Position numbers and translations under genes: made by a program. A DNA stretch of 64,000 bases from Azospira oryzae (GTDB taxonomy: Bacteria > Pseudomonadota > Gammaproteobacteria > Burkholderiales > Rhodocyclaceae), in NCBI RefSeq assembly GCF_004217225.1, contig NZ_SHKM01000002.1, forward strand, positions 921,096 to 985,095. Direction: 5' to 3'. The first letter of the stretch is position 1, and the number at the start of each line of letters is the position of its first letter. The notes under the pieces are model-generated. The model ran no database searches. It was not told where the DNA came from and saw nothing but the letters and a program-made list of their open reading frames with translations. This document shows positions 18,208 to 26,471 of this stretch, piece by piece.

Positions 18208-19797
18208 TTACCAGGCCGCCACGCAGCCGTCGCTGCGGGGGTCCTCGCCGCCCTCGATCCAGCCCTCCGGGTGCAGCACCAGGGCGCCGGCGTGGCCCAT
18301 GCGTTCGTCGAAGTCGCCGGCCATTTCCACCGGATGCCCCATGGCCCGCAGTCGTTCCACCAGGGCCGGGTCGTAGCGGGATTCCAGTTTCAGGGTGGTG
18401 CTCTGCTCGGCCCAGGTGCGGCCCAGCAGCCAGCGCGGCGCCGCCACGGCGGAACGCACGTTGTGGCCGCCCCAGACGTAGCGGGAGAAGACGGCGGCCT
18501 GGGTCTGGGGCTGGCCCTCGCCGCCCATGGTGCCGTAGACCAGCAGGCGGCCGTCGTCCAGCTGGGCCAGGGCCGGATTGAGGGTGTGGAAGGGCTTGCG
18601 GCCCGGGGCCAGGGTGCGCAGCCGGCCCGGGCGCAGGTCGAAGGAGCAGCCCCGGTTCTGCCACCAGATGCCGCTCTCGGGCAGCACCACGCCGCTGCCG
18701 AATTCGAAGTAGATGCTCTGGATCATGCTCACCGCCCGGCCGGCGCCGTCGATGGCGCCCATCCAGGTGGTGTCGCCATCCGACATGGGGGCCGGCCAGG
18801 GGCTGGCCTGTTCCAGGGGAATGGCGGCGGCCAGGCGTTCCACCAATCCGTCTGCCAGCAACTCCCGGGGATCTATCTGCATCGAGCCCGGGTCGCCCAC
18901 GTGGCGGTCCCGCTGCAGGAAGGCCTGCTTGGTGGCCTCCACCAGGGCGTGGATGCCCTCCGCGTTGTCGGGATTCCAGCCCTCCCGGCGGATGCGGTCG
19001 TAGATGGCGAGGATGAGCAGGGAGGCCACGCCCTGGGTCGGTGGCGCCTGGTTGTACACGGTGCCGACGGAGAGCTTCACTGCCAGCGGGTCCTGCAGGG
19101 AGGCCCGGTGGGCGGCCAGGTCGGCGCCGCTGACGGGGCTGCCCACCCGGGCCAGGTCCCGGGCGATGACGCCGGCCAGGTCACCCCGGTAGAAGTCCTC
19201 CGCCCCGGCCCGGCCCAGCTGCTCCAGGGTCTCCGCCAAGCGGGGGAAACGGTGCTGCTGGCCGTACACCGGCAGTTGGCCGTGGTTGAGAAAGGCGGCG
19301 GCAAAGCCCGGCTGCTGCCGCAGTTCCGCCAGCTTGGCCCGGGTGTTGTCCTGCTGGCTGCGGGTCACGGGGAAGCCGTGGCGGGCATAGTGGATGGCGC
19401 TTTCCAGCAGGCGGGAGAGGGGCAGGCGTCCGCCCCAGGCCGCCCGGCTGTGGGCGTGGGCGGCGGCCCAGCCGGAGACGGTGCCGGCCACCGTGTTGGC
19501 GGCCAGGGGACCGCGCCAGGGAATGCTTTCCAGGTTGCCGTAGAGCTCCGGGGTGACCTGGGCGCCGGCGGCGCCGCAGGCGTCGATGGAGCGCACCGGC
19601 TGGCCGGGGGCGTGCAGCAGCCAGAAGCCGTCGCCGCCGATGCCGGTCATGTGGGGATAGACCACGGCCAGGGTGGCGGCCACGGCGATGGTGGCCTCGA
19701 TGGCGTTGCCGCCTTCGCGCAGGATGTCGAGCCCGGCCTGGGCGGCCAGGGAATGGGAGGCGACGACGGCGCCGCGGGTTCCGAGTACGGGATTCAT
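18208..19797 (-). CDS. Gamma-glutamyltransferase family Ntn-hydrolase, apparently cytoplasmic
   Basis: 529 residues. The autoprocessing site is DTTWMGAIDGAG, with the nucleophile expected at T343, so a large subunit of about 342 and a small subunit of about 187 residues would form. GTMGGEGQPQTQ near the C-terminus and the N-terminal GAVVASHSLAAQAGLDILRE are family motifs. Two points are unusual against classical periplasmic GGT: there is no signal peptide, and the residue after the Thr pair is Trp rather than His. It therefore belongs to the GGT-like acylase/YwrD group. Within a peptide-importer operon it probably hydrolyses imported gamma-glutamyl or acyl-amide compounds. Confidence 0.9.
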   Translation of the reverse strand: MNPVLGTRGAVVASHSLAAQAGLDILREGGNAIEATIAVAATLAVVYPHMTGIGGDGFWLLHAPGQPVRSIDACGAAGAQVTPELYGNLESIPWRGPLAANTVAGTVSGWAAAHAHSRAAWGGRLPLSRLLESAIHYARHGFPVTRSQQDNTRAKLAELRQQPGFAAAFLNHGQLPVYGQQHRFPRLAETLEQLGRAGAEDFYRGDLAGVIARDLARVGSPVSGADLAAHRASLQDPLAVKLSVGTVYNQAPPTQGVASLLILAIYDRIRREGWNPDNAEGIHALVEATKQAFLQRDRHVGDPGSMQIDPRELLADGLVERLAAAIPLEQASPWPAPMSDGDTTWMGAIDGAGRAVSMIQSIYFEFGSGVVLPESGIWWQNRGCSFDLRPGRLRTLAPGRKPFHTLNPALAQLDDGRLLVYGTMGGEGQPQTQAAVFSRYVWGGHNVRSAVAAPRWLLGRTWAEQSTTLKLESRYDPALVERLRAMGHPVEMAGDFDERMGHAGALVLHPEGWIEGGEDPRSDGCVAAW

Positions 19798-19814
19798 GGA
19801 ATGGCCTTTCGCGA

Positions 19815-20552
19815 TCAGGGCAGGGGGTCGGGCGGGAGGGGGGCGGCAGCAGCGGCCGGGGCGTTGCCCCAGGCCGGCGCCGCCCGGGTGGTGGCGCTGC
19901 GGGCGGAGATGAGGTGGGAGCGCATTTCCCGGTAGGTGGTGATGACGTCGTGGGCCAGGATGGCCTCCACGATCACCGAGTGCTCCTCGAAGGATTCGCT
20001 CATGCGTTCCAGGTTACGGAACTGGGTGCGGCGGAAGCTGGAGACCCGGTCCCGCAGGCTGGTGGCCATGTCGATCAGTACCGGGTTGTAGCAGCCGCGG
20101 ATGATGGTGGCGTGGAGGGCGACGTTGGCCGCCTCGTAGCGCTCGATGTCGCCGGCCTGCATGGCGGCCCGGCCCTCGGCGTGGTGCTGGCGCATGGCGG
20201 CCCGGTCCGCCTCGCTCATGCGCAGGGCGGCGTGGCGGGCGCAGGCGGCCTCCAGTTCGGCGATGGCCTCGAACATGTGGTTGAGCTGTTCCACCGACAG
20301 GGCGGCCACCACCGAGCCCCGGTTGGGGCGGGTCTCCACCAGGCCCATGATGGCCAGCTGCTTGAGGGCCTCCCGCACCGGGGTGCGGGAGACGGCGAAG
20401 CGGGCGGCCAGGGTCACTTCGTCCAGGCGGGTGCCGGGGGCCAGCTGGCCGAGGACGATCTCGTCGGCAATCCTGCGGCAGACATCCTCCGCCAGGCTGC
20501 CCCGGCTGCGCCCGGCCTCCGGCGGGGCGGCGGTGTGGATGGCGCTTTCCAT
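19815..20552 (-). CDS. GntR-family (FadR/FCD subfamily) transcriptional regulator
   Basis: 245 residues. The N-terminal winged helix is ADEIVLGQLAPGTRLDEVTL followed by AARFAVSRTPVREALKQLAI. The all-helical FCD effector domain then has its metal-binding residues expected in the ARHAALRMSEAD, ANVALHATIIRGCYN and EEHSVIVEAILAHD segments. The start overlaps the preceding ATPase stop by one base (TGATG). Its place inside the ABC/GGT operon makes it the likely local regulator. The TTGCATGCAA-type palindromes before the operon (26137, 26251) match the kind of site FadR-subfamily proteins use. Confidence 0.92.
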   Translation of the reverse strand: MESAIHTAAPPEAGRSRGSLAEDVCRRIADEIVLGQLAPGTRLDEVTLAARFAVSRTPVREALKQLAIMGLVETRPNRGSVVAALSVEQLNHMFEAIAELEAACARHAALRMSEADRAAMRQHHAEGRAAMQAGDIERYEAANVALHATIIRGCYNPVLIDMATSLRDRVSSFRRTQFRNLERMSESFEEHSVIVEAILAHDVITTYREMRSHLISARSATTRAAPAWGNAPAAAAAPLPPDPLP

Positions 20553-21532
20553 CAGGCGGCCTCCCCCAGCAGGCGCACCGGATGCCAGCAGGCCAGGGTG
20601 CGGGCGCCCTGCTGCTCCAGGGGCGGGATGTCGCGGTGGCAGCGCTCGCTGGCGTGGCTGCAGCGGGGGGCGAAGCTGCAGCCCGGGGGGAGGGCGGCCA
20701 GGTCCGGCGGCGAGCCGGGGATGGCCTCCAGGGGCCGGCCCCGGTGTTCGTGGCCGACGGTGGCCGCCAGCAGGCCCCGGGTGTAGGGGTGGCAGGGCTG
20801 GTGCACCAGCTGGCCCACCGGGCCCTGCTCGACGATGCGGCCGGCGTACATGACGGCGATGCGGTCGGCCACCTCCACCGCGGCGCCGATGTCGTGGGTG
20901 ACGAAAATCACCGACATGCCGGTTTCCCGCTGCAGCTCCCGCAACAGCAGCAGGATCTGGATCTGCACCGTGGCGTCGAGGGCGGTGGTGGGCTCGTCCG
21001 CCAGCAGCAGCTTGGGCTTGCAGGCCAGGGCCAGGGCGATCATGGCGCGCTGGCGCATGCCGCCGGACAGCTCGTGGGGATAGGCGTCGAAGCGGCGGCG
21101 GGCCTGGGGAATCTGCACCCGCTCCAGCATGGCCAGGGCCCGGGCGGCGGCGGTGGCCTGGTCCACGCCCTCGTGCACCCGCACCGCCTCGCTGATCTGC
21201 TGGCCGATGGTGTACACCGGGTCGAAGGCCAGGCCCGGCTCCTGGAACACCATGGAGACGGTGCCGCCCCGGTAGCGGTCCAGCTCCCGGCCGCGCAGGG
21301 CCAGCACGTCCTGGCCGTCCACCCGGATGCGGCCGGCGGTGCGGGTGTGGCGCTCCGGGTGCAGGCGCAGCAGGGTGCGCAGGGTGACGCTCTTGCCCGA
21401 GCCCGATTCCCCCAGCAGGCCCAGCACTTCGCCCTGGCCCAGTTCCAGGCTCACCTGGTTGAGGGCGCTGGCGCGGCGGGCGCCGTGGAACTGCACGGTC
21501 AGATCCTGGATGGAGACGAGGGGGGCGCTCAT
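20552..21532 (-). CDS. Peptide-type ABC transporter ATPase (DppD/OppD type)
   Basis: 326 residues with all ATPase motifs: Walker A GESGSGKS near residue 40, Q-loop in MVFQEPGLAFDP, signature HELSGGMRQR, Walker B LLLADEPTTALD and switch His in VTHD. The C-terminal oligopeptide-transporter domain (CSFAPRCSHASERC) contains the spaced cysteines that bind an Fe-S cluster in DppD/OppD relatives. It forms a heterodimer with the ATPase encoded just upstream, whose stop overlaps this start by 4 bases. It powers the permease pair encoded at 22584 and 23491. Confidence 0.95.
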   Translation of the reverse strand: MSAPLVSIQDLTVQFHGARRASALNQVSLELGQGEVLGLLGESGSGKSVTLRTLLRLHPERHTRTAGRIRVDGQDVLALRGRELDRYRGGTVSMVFQEPGLAFDPVYTIGQQISEAVRVHEGVDQATAAARALAMLERVQIPQARRRFDAYPHELSGGMRQRAMIALALACKPKLLLADEPTTALDATVQIQILLLLRELQRETGMSVIFVTHDIGAAVEVADRIAVMYAGRIVEQGPVGQLVHQPCHPYTRGLLAATVGHEHRGRPLEAIPGSPPDLAALPPGCSFAPRCSHASERCHRDIPPLEQQGARTLACWHPVRLLGEAA

Positions 21533-22587
21533 GGACGTTGCTCCTGGTGGGCTTCCGGGTGGCCGGAAGCGGGATCGTTGAGATGGCAGGCCGCCAGGTG
21601 CTCGCTATGGCGGCCCATGTCCCGCAGGGCCGGCGTGGCGCTGGCGCAGACGGCGTGGGCGTGGGGGCAGCGGTCGCGGAAGCGGCAGCCGCTGGGCGGG
21701 TTGATGGGGTTGGGCGGGTCGCCGGCCAGGGGCGAGGCCTGGGTGCGGTGCTCCGGGTCCATGGAGGGCACGGCGGAGAGCAGGGCCCGGGTGTAGGGAT
21801 GGGCCGGATGGCCGTAGATGCGCTCCACCGGGCCGCTCTCGATGACCTGGCCCAGGTACATCACCATCACGTAGTCCGACAGGTAATGCACCACGTGCAG
21901 GTCGTGGGAGATGAAGAGATAGGTGAGCTGGCGCTCCGCCTTCAGCTCCTGCAGCAGGTTGAGCACCTGGGCCTGGACCGACTTGTCGAGGGCCGCCACG
22001 GCCTCGTCCAGGATCACCAGGCGCGGGTCGAAGGCCAAAGCCCGGGCGATGTTCACCCGCTGCCGCTGGCCGCCGGACAGCTCGTGGGGATAGCGGCCGG
22101 CGAAGTGGCTCGGGTCCAGCCCCACCCGGTCGAGCAGTTCCCTGGCCTGGTGGTCGGCCCGGGCGATGCCGTGCACCCTGGGCCCGTAGGCGATGGTTTC
22201 GGCGATGGTGAGGCGGGGATTGAGGGAGGCGAAGGAATCCTGGAACACCATCTGCAGGTTGCGACGGAACTCCTTGAGGCGCAGGCCGCGGAATTCCTCC
22301 ACCCCCTCGCCGTCGAAGATCAGCTCGCCCGCATCGGCGGGCATCAGCCGGGCCACCAGGCGGGCGGTGGTGGATTTGCCGCAGCCGGATTCGCCGACGA
22401 TGCCCAGGGTCTTGCCCTTGGGGACGGAGAAGTTCACCCCATCCACGGCGTGGACGAACTTGCGTTCCCGGTCCAGGGGGCTGCTGCGCACGGGAAAGTG
22501 CTTCTTCAGGTCGCGCACGATGAGCAGGGGCTGGGCGGGGCCGCCCATGTCGTGGGGGGCGGGCGTGGGGGCGAGGGCGGCGTTCAT
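21529..22587 (-). CDS. Peptide-type ABC transporter ATPase (DppF/OppF type)
   Basis: 352 residues. Walker A is GESGCGKST, the Q-loop lies in MVFQDSFASLNPRLTI, the signature is HELSGGQRQRV and the switch is ISHDLHVVHYLSDYV. Walker B reads LVILDEAVAALDKSVQAQ, where the common DEPVSALDVS is altered but the catalytic Glu is kept. The C-terminal domain has CRFRDRCPHA. It has a longer N-terminus with the DRERKFVHAVDGV insertion usual for DppF. Start and stop overlap the neighbouring genes by 4 bases each, so the three are translationally coupled. Confidence 0.95.
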   Translation of the reverse strand: MNAALAPTPAPHDMGGPAQPLLIVRDLKKHFPVRSSPLDRERKFVHAVDGVNFSVPKGKTLGIVGESGCGKSTTARLVARLMPADAGELIFDGEGVEEFRGLRLKEFRRNLQMVFQDSFASLNPRLTIAETIAYGPRVHGIARADHQARELLDRVGLDPSHFAGRYPHELSGGQRQRVNIARALAFDPRLVILDEAVAALDKSVQAQVLNLLQELKAERQLTYLFISHDLHVVHYLSDYVMVMYLGQVIESGPVERIYGHPAHPYTRALLSAVPSMDPEHRTQASPLAGDPPNPINPPSGCRFRDRCPHAHAVCASATPALRDMGRHSEHLAACHLNDPASGHPEAHQEQRP

Positions 22588-23477
22588 TTGCGGATGTCCA
22601 TGGCGGAGCGCACGCTGTCAGCGAGCAGGTTGAAGGCGATGGAAGTGACGAAGATCAGCACGCCGGGCAGGGCGGCGACCCAGGGATTGCTGTAGATGGC
22701 CGAGCGCAGGGTGTTGAGCATGAGGCCCCACTCGGGTTCCGGCGGCTTCACCCCGAGACCGAGGAAGGACAGGCCCGAGGCCAGGATCATGCTGACGCTG
22801 AGGAGGCCGGTGGCATAGACGAAGACCGGTCCCAGCACATTGCCCAGCACATGGGTGCGGATGATGGAGAAGGCCCCGGCGCCGCTCATGCGCGCCGCCT
22901 CGATGTAGTCCAGCTGGCGCACCTGGGTGGTGACGCTCTCGGCCACCCGCACCACCTGGGGCACGAAGACCAGGGTCAGGGCGATCAGGCTGTTGCTCAT
23001 GCCTGGCCCCAGGGCGCCGGAGATGGCCACCGCCAGCAGCACCGAGGGGAAGGCGTAGAAGATGTCGAGCACGCGCATGATGGCCATGTTCACCCGGCCG
23101 CCGACGTAGCCCGCCAGGAGGCCGATGGTGGTGCCGATGCCGAAGGCCGCCAGCACCGGCACCACGCCCATGAGCAGGGAGAGGCGGCCGCCGTGCATGA
23201 GGCGGCTGAGCAGGTCGCGGCCCAGCTCGTCGGTGCCGAGAAGGAAGCCGGGGCTGCCGATGGGCAGCAGGCGCTTGATCATGCTGGCCTTGTAGGGATC
23301 GGCCGGGGCCAGCCAGGGCGCGAAGACGGCGGCGCCGACGATCAGCAGCAGCACGGCGGCGCTGGCCATGGCCATGGGGTCGCGCCGTAGTTGGCGCCAC
23401 ACCACGGTCCAGTAGCTGCGGCTGGGCTGGGCCGGCGCCGCAGCGGCCGGCAGGGGGAGGGGAAGGGTTGCGGACAT
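22584..23477 (-). CDS. Peptide-type ABC transporter permease (DppC/GsiD type)
   Basis: 297 residues. The N-terminal OppC_N segment (YWTVVWRQLRRDPMAMASAA) is followed by six predicted helices and the EAA-type coupling loop YIEAARMSGAGAFSIIRTHV. The motif LGTDELGRDLLSRLMHGGR is diagnostic of the DppC/OppC/NikC family. It pairs with the upstream DppB-type permease to form the transmembrane channel. Confidence 0.95.
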   Translation of the reverse strand: MSATLPLPLPAAAAPAQPSRSYWTVVWRQLRRDPMAMASAAVLLLIVGAAVFAPWLAPADPYKASMIKRLLPIGSPGFLLGTDELGRDLLSRLMHGGRLSLLMGVVPVLAAFGIGTTIGLLAGYVGGRVNMAIMRVLDIFYAFPSVLLAVAISGALGPGMSNSLIALTLVFVPQVVRVAESVTTQVRQLDYIEAARMSGAGAFSIIRTHVLGNVLGPVFVYATGLLSVSMILASGLSFLGLGVKPPEPEWGLMLNTLRSAIYSNPWVAALPGVLIFVTSIAFNLLADSVRSAMDIRK

Positions 23478-23490
23478 GGTCGTTCCTCTT

Positions 23491-24444
23491 TCAGCTGCGG
23501 CCCATGCGCGGGTCGATCAGGGGTTGCAGGATGTCCACCAGCAGGTTGAGCACCACGAAGAACATGCACAGCACCAGGATGGTTCCCTGGAGCAGGGGGA
23601 TGTCCCGCTGGAAGATGGCGGTGTTGAGAAGGAAGCCGGTGCCGGGCCAGGCGAAGACCGTCTCCACCAGGATGGAGCCGCCCATCAGGTAGCCGATCTG
23701 CAGGCCGGCCACGGCCAGCACGGTGGGGGCGGTGTTCTTGGCCACGTGGCGGAAGACGGCACCGCCGGAGAGGCCCCGGGCGCGCAGGGCGGTGACGAAT
23801 TCCTGGCCCAGCATGTCGGCCACCAGGGCCCGCACGGTGCGGGTGATGATGCCCATGGGGATCACCGACAGGGTCAGGGCCGGTAACACCAGGTAGCGCA
23901 GGTGCTCCAGGTCCCACAGCCATTCGCCGGAGCCGCCGGGGCCGGCGCCCATGGCCGGGAACCAGGGCAGCCAGATGGAAAAGAGGATGGTCAGTACCAG
24001 GCCCAGCCAGTAGTGGGGGATGCTGACGCCGACCACGGAGAGGGCGGTGGCCGCCTTGTCGATCCAGGTACCGTGGCGGTAGCCGGCAAGGGCACCGAGG
24101 ATGCAGCCGAGCACGACGCCGATGGCGGCGGCCATGCCGGCCAGGAGCAGGGTGTTGCTGACGGCGCTGAGCACTTCGGCGGTGACTTCCCGGCCCGAGG
24201 CGATGGACAGGCCCAGGTCGCCCTGCACGGCGCGCATCAGCCACAGGCCGTACTGCACGGGCACCGGCTTGTCCAGGCCATAGGCGCTCTTCAAGGCCTG
24301 GATCACCTCTTCCGGCGCGTCGGCCGGGGCAATGGCGTTGAGGGGGTCGCCCGGGGCCAGATAGACGAGGACGAAGGACACCACCGTCACACTGAGGGCG
24401 ATGGGGATGGCGTAGATCAGCCGTTTCAGGATGTAGGCAAACAT
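23491..24444 (-). CDS. Peptide-type ABC transporter permease (DppB/GsiC type)
   Basis: 317 residues, starting MFAYILKRLIYAIPIALSVT, the standard DppB opening. It has the periplasmic PGDPLNAI motif, six helices and an EAA loop at TALRARGLSGGAVFRHVAKN. The C-terminal FAWPGTGFLLNTAIFQRDIP segment is family-typical. It lies 47 bases after the binding-protein gene, with a stable hairpin between them, and 13 bases before the DppC-type gene. Confidence 0.95.
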   Translation of the reverse strand: MFAYILKRLIYAIPIALSVTVVSFVLVYLAPGDPLNAIAPADAPEEVIQALKSAYGLDKPVPVQYGLWLMRAVQGDLGLSIASGREVTAEVLSAVSNTLLLAGMAAAIGVVLGCILGALAGYRHGTWIDKAATALSVVGVSIPHYWLGLVLTILFSIWLPWFPAMGAGPGGSGEWLWDLEHLRYLVLPALTLSVIPMGIITRTVRALVADMLGQEFVTALRARGLSGGAVFRHVAKNTAPTVLAVAGLQIGYLMGGSILVETVFAWPGTGFLLNTAIFQRDIPLLQGTILVLCMFFVVLNLLVDILQPLIDPRMGRS

Positions 24445-24461
24445 GGCGGGCTTTCCGTCAT

Positions 24462-24483
24462 GGGCCGGGGCTAACCCCGGCCC
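24462..24483 (-). terminator. Intra-operon hairpin between binding protein and permease genes
   Basis: A perfect 9-bp stem GGGCCGGGG/CCCCGGCCC with a CTAA loop fills the short gap after the binding-protein stop codon and has no U-tract. It probably acts as an RNA-stabilising or partial-attenuation hairpin that lets the binding protein be made in excess, as in other ABC operons, rather than as a full terminator. Confidence 0.6.
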
Positions 24484-24491
24484 GGTGGGGA

Positions 24492-26102
24492 TTACATGCG
24501 GATGGTGGTGAGGTCCTGGAACCAGTGCTGGGCCTGGATGAACTCCTTGACCTTGGGCGACAGGGCGTGGGGATTCACGTCATGCACCACCCACAGCATC
24601 TGGGCGTCGTCCACCATGCTCTGGTGCACGAAGGCGAGCAGGCCGTCCTGGGTCTTGCTGTCGAAGGTGGTGCGGATCTTTTCCAGGGCCGCGTCAACCT
24701 TGGGGTTGTTGTAGCCGCCCCAGTTCACCCCGTTGGGCGCCACGTAATGGCTGTCGGTGAAGCGGGTGATGGCGTAGAACGGGTCGGCCGTGACGTAGCC
24801 CAGGTTGATGGCGGTGATGCCCTTGCCGGCGTTGATGTCGGCCTTGGCCCCGGCACGCCAGTGGCGGTACAGGTTCTCCAGCTCCACCACTTCGAAGGTC
24901 ACCTCGATGCCGATCTCCGCCAAGCTCTGCTGCACGAACTCGTTCATGGGCAGGGACAGCATCTGGCCGGTGCCGCCCTGGGCGATGATGACCTTGGCCT
25001 TGAGGGGCTTGGAGGGGCCGTAGCCGGCCTGGGCCATGAGGGCGCGGGCGGCGGCCAGGTCGTAGCCGATCTTGAAGTTGGGCTTGCCGAACCAGGGGCT
25101 GGTGGCGTCCACCTGGCCCTTGGCCGGGGTGGCCAGGCCGCTCATCAGCTTGACCACCGCATCCCGGTCGATGGCCAGGTTAGCCGCCTTGCGCACCCGG
25201 ATGTCGGTCCACGGCGAGCCCGGGTAGGTGGAGAAGTGGTAGGGCCAGACGTGGGGCGTGACGTTCTGCACCAGCTTGAAGCCGCCGGCCTTGAGCTGGG
25301 GCAGCACGTCCGGCGGCGGCGTCTCGATGATGTCCACCTGGCCGTTGAGCAGGGCGTTGGCCCGGGTCATGGCGTCGGGGATGGGCAGCAGGACGATGCG
25401 GTCGGTCTTGGGCAGGCGGCTCTTGTCCCAGTAGGCGGCGTTCTTCACCAGGTCGGCCCGCTCCCGGGGAACCAGCTTGTCCAGCTTGAAGGGGCCGGTG
25501 CCGGAGGGCTGGCTGGCCACCTTGTTCCAGTCCTTGCCCAGCTTTTCCCACTGGGCCGGGCTGGAGACCAGGAACCAGGGCAACTGGTAGGGGAACAGGG
25601 CGTCCACTTCCTTGGTGGTGATCTCCACCTCGTAGGGACCGACCTTGCGGTAGGAGGCGATGGAGGGAATGCGCGGGCGCACCTGGGCGCTCTGCTTGGC
25701 GTCGAACTGGGGCGACTTTTCCGCCAGGACCTTGTCCAGGTTCCAGATCACCGCGTCGGCAGTGAATTCGGAGCCGTCATGGAACTTGACGCCCTTGCGC
25801 AGGGTGAAGCGCCACTTCTTGTTGTCCTTCGGATCTGCCTTCCACTCTGTGGCCAGGCCGGGCACCAGCTTGCCGGGGCGGTTGCCCACATTGGCTTCCC
25901 AGGCGATCAGCGGGTCGTACAGGGTGTGGCCGGTGAACTGGTAGGCGCCGGCGCCCCGGTCCGGCTGGCCGGTGGTGAGGGGAATGTCGGCCATGGAAAT
26001 GCCGTAGCGGGCCACCGTTTCTGCATGCAGTCCTGCATGCAGGGCGAAGCTCAGAGGGAGGGCTGCCAGCCAGTGGCGAAGCTTGAAATTGCGGGGTTTC
26101 AT
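24492..26102 (-). CDS. Periplasmic solute-binding protein, family 5 (peptide/glutathione type)
   Basis: 536 residues, SBP_bac_5 fold. A Sec signal peptide covers residues 1 to about 27 (LPLSFALHAGLHAETV), with cleavage near HAE. The mature part shows the family motifs YDPLIAWE, KWRFTLRKGVKFHDGSEFTA and GTGPFKLDKLVPRERADL. It is the first gene of the operon, with AGGAG before the ATG. With GGT inside the same operon, gamma-glutamyl peptides or glutathione are the favoured ligands, but SBP5 proteins bind many things. The short duplicated HAGLHA in the signal peptide reflects two copies of CTGCATGCAG in the DNA. Confidence 0.93.
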   Translation of the reverse strand: MKPRNFKLRHWLAALPLSFALHAGLHAETVARYGISMADIPLTTGQPDRGAGAYQFTGHTLYDPLIAWEANVGNRPGKLVPGLATEWKADPKDNKKWRFTLRKGVKFHDGSEFTADAVIWNLDKVLAEKSPQFDAKQSAQVRPRIPSIASYRKVGPYEVEITTKEVDALFPYQLPWFLVSSPAQWEKLGKDWNKVASQPSGTGPFKLDKLVPRERADLVKNAAYWDKSRLPKTDRIVLLPIPDAMTRANALLNGQVDIIETPPPDVLPQLKAGGFKLVQNVTPHVWPYHFSTYPGSPWTDIRVRKAANLAIDRDAVVKLMSGLATPAKGQVDATSPWFGKPNFKIGYDLAAARALMAQAGYGPSKPLKAKVIIAQGGTGQMLSLPMNEFVQQSLAEIGIEVTFEVVELENLYRHWRAGAKADINAGKGITAINLGYVTADPFYAITRFTDSHYVAPNGVNWGGYNNPKVDAALEKIRTTFDSKTQDGLLAFVHQSMVDDAQMLWVVHDVNPHALSPKVKEFIQAQHWFQDLTTIRM

Positions 26103-26136
26103 CGACTACTCCTAGGTTGGGGAGACAGTCCATGAA

Positions 26137-26260
26137 TTGCATGCAACGTGCCAATCCGGGCCGGAGCGCCGATGTATTTCCTAGTCGCTTGAATGTGCTC
26201 TGCTAGTTGGCAAATTGTATTTTTTGCCGCGCCGGCGGCGGCAGTCGAACTTGCATACAA
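26137..26260. promoter_or_regulatory. Candidate GntR/FadR-type operators before the ABC/GGT operon
   Basis: TTGCATGCAA at 26137-26146 is a perfect 10-bp palindrome 35 bp before the binding-protein start. CTTGCATACAAG at 26250-26261 is the same motif with one mismatch between its arms. FadR-subfamily GntR proteins commonly bind TTGTATACAA-like sites, and a gene for one is in the operon. The link is inference. Confidence 0.45.
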
Positions 26261-26434
26261 GATGCACCTGGACGGGGCGCATGCCCGGAGAAGATCACTG
26301 CTTAGGTGCCAGGCCAGGTTCCGTCATTGGCCGTAGGGCCGGCCTGGGGCGTGGCCCTTTGTCAGCGAAAGGAAGAGGCGGCATCAAGGGAAAAGGGGCG
26401 GGCTGGCGGTGGGTTGACCGGGCCTTCCCTTTTC

Positions 26435-26468
26435 AATACATTACTGACCGGTCAGTCAGTAATGTATT
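26435..26468. promoter_or_regulatory. TetR-type operator adjoining the regulator start codon
   Basis: Fourteen-base arms (left AATACATTACTGAC, right GTCAGTAATGTATT) flank a 6-base centre, with the TetR/AcrR-typical core TGACCGGTCAGT inside. The palindrome ends three bases before the ATG at 26472. Binding would block both transcription and any ribosome site, so tight autoregulation of the TetR gene and the downstream pump is expected. Confidence 0.85.
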
Positions 26469-26471
26469 CCC

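Larger units (their letters stand above)
26103..26471. other. Divergent control region, 369 bp without a gene
   Basis: This gap separates the ABC/GGT operon (leftward) from the TetR/RND operon (rightward). It is locally AT-richer, especially 26170-26230. It holds the palindrome TTGCATGCAA (26137-26146), the near-palindrome TTGCATACAA (26251-26260) and the TetR-type operator at 26435-26468. No coding potential is convincing: the short frame at 26215-26538 has an unlike composition and overlaps the operator. Confidence 0.7.
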
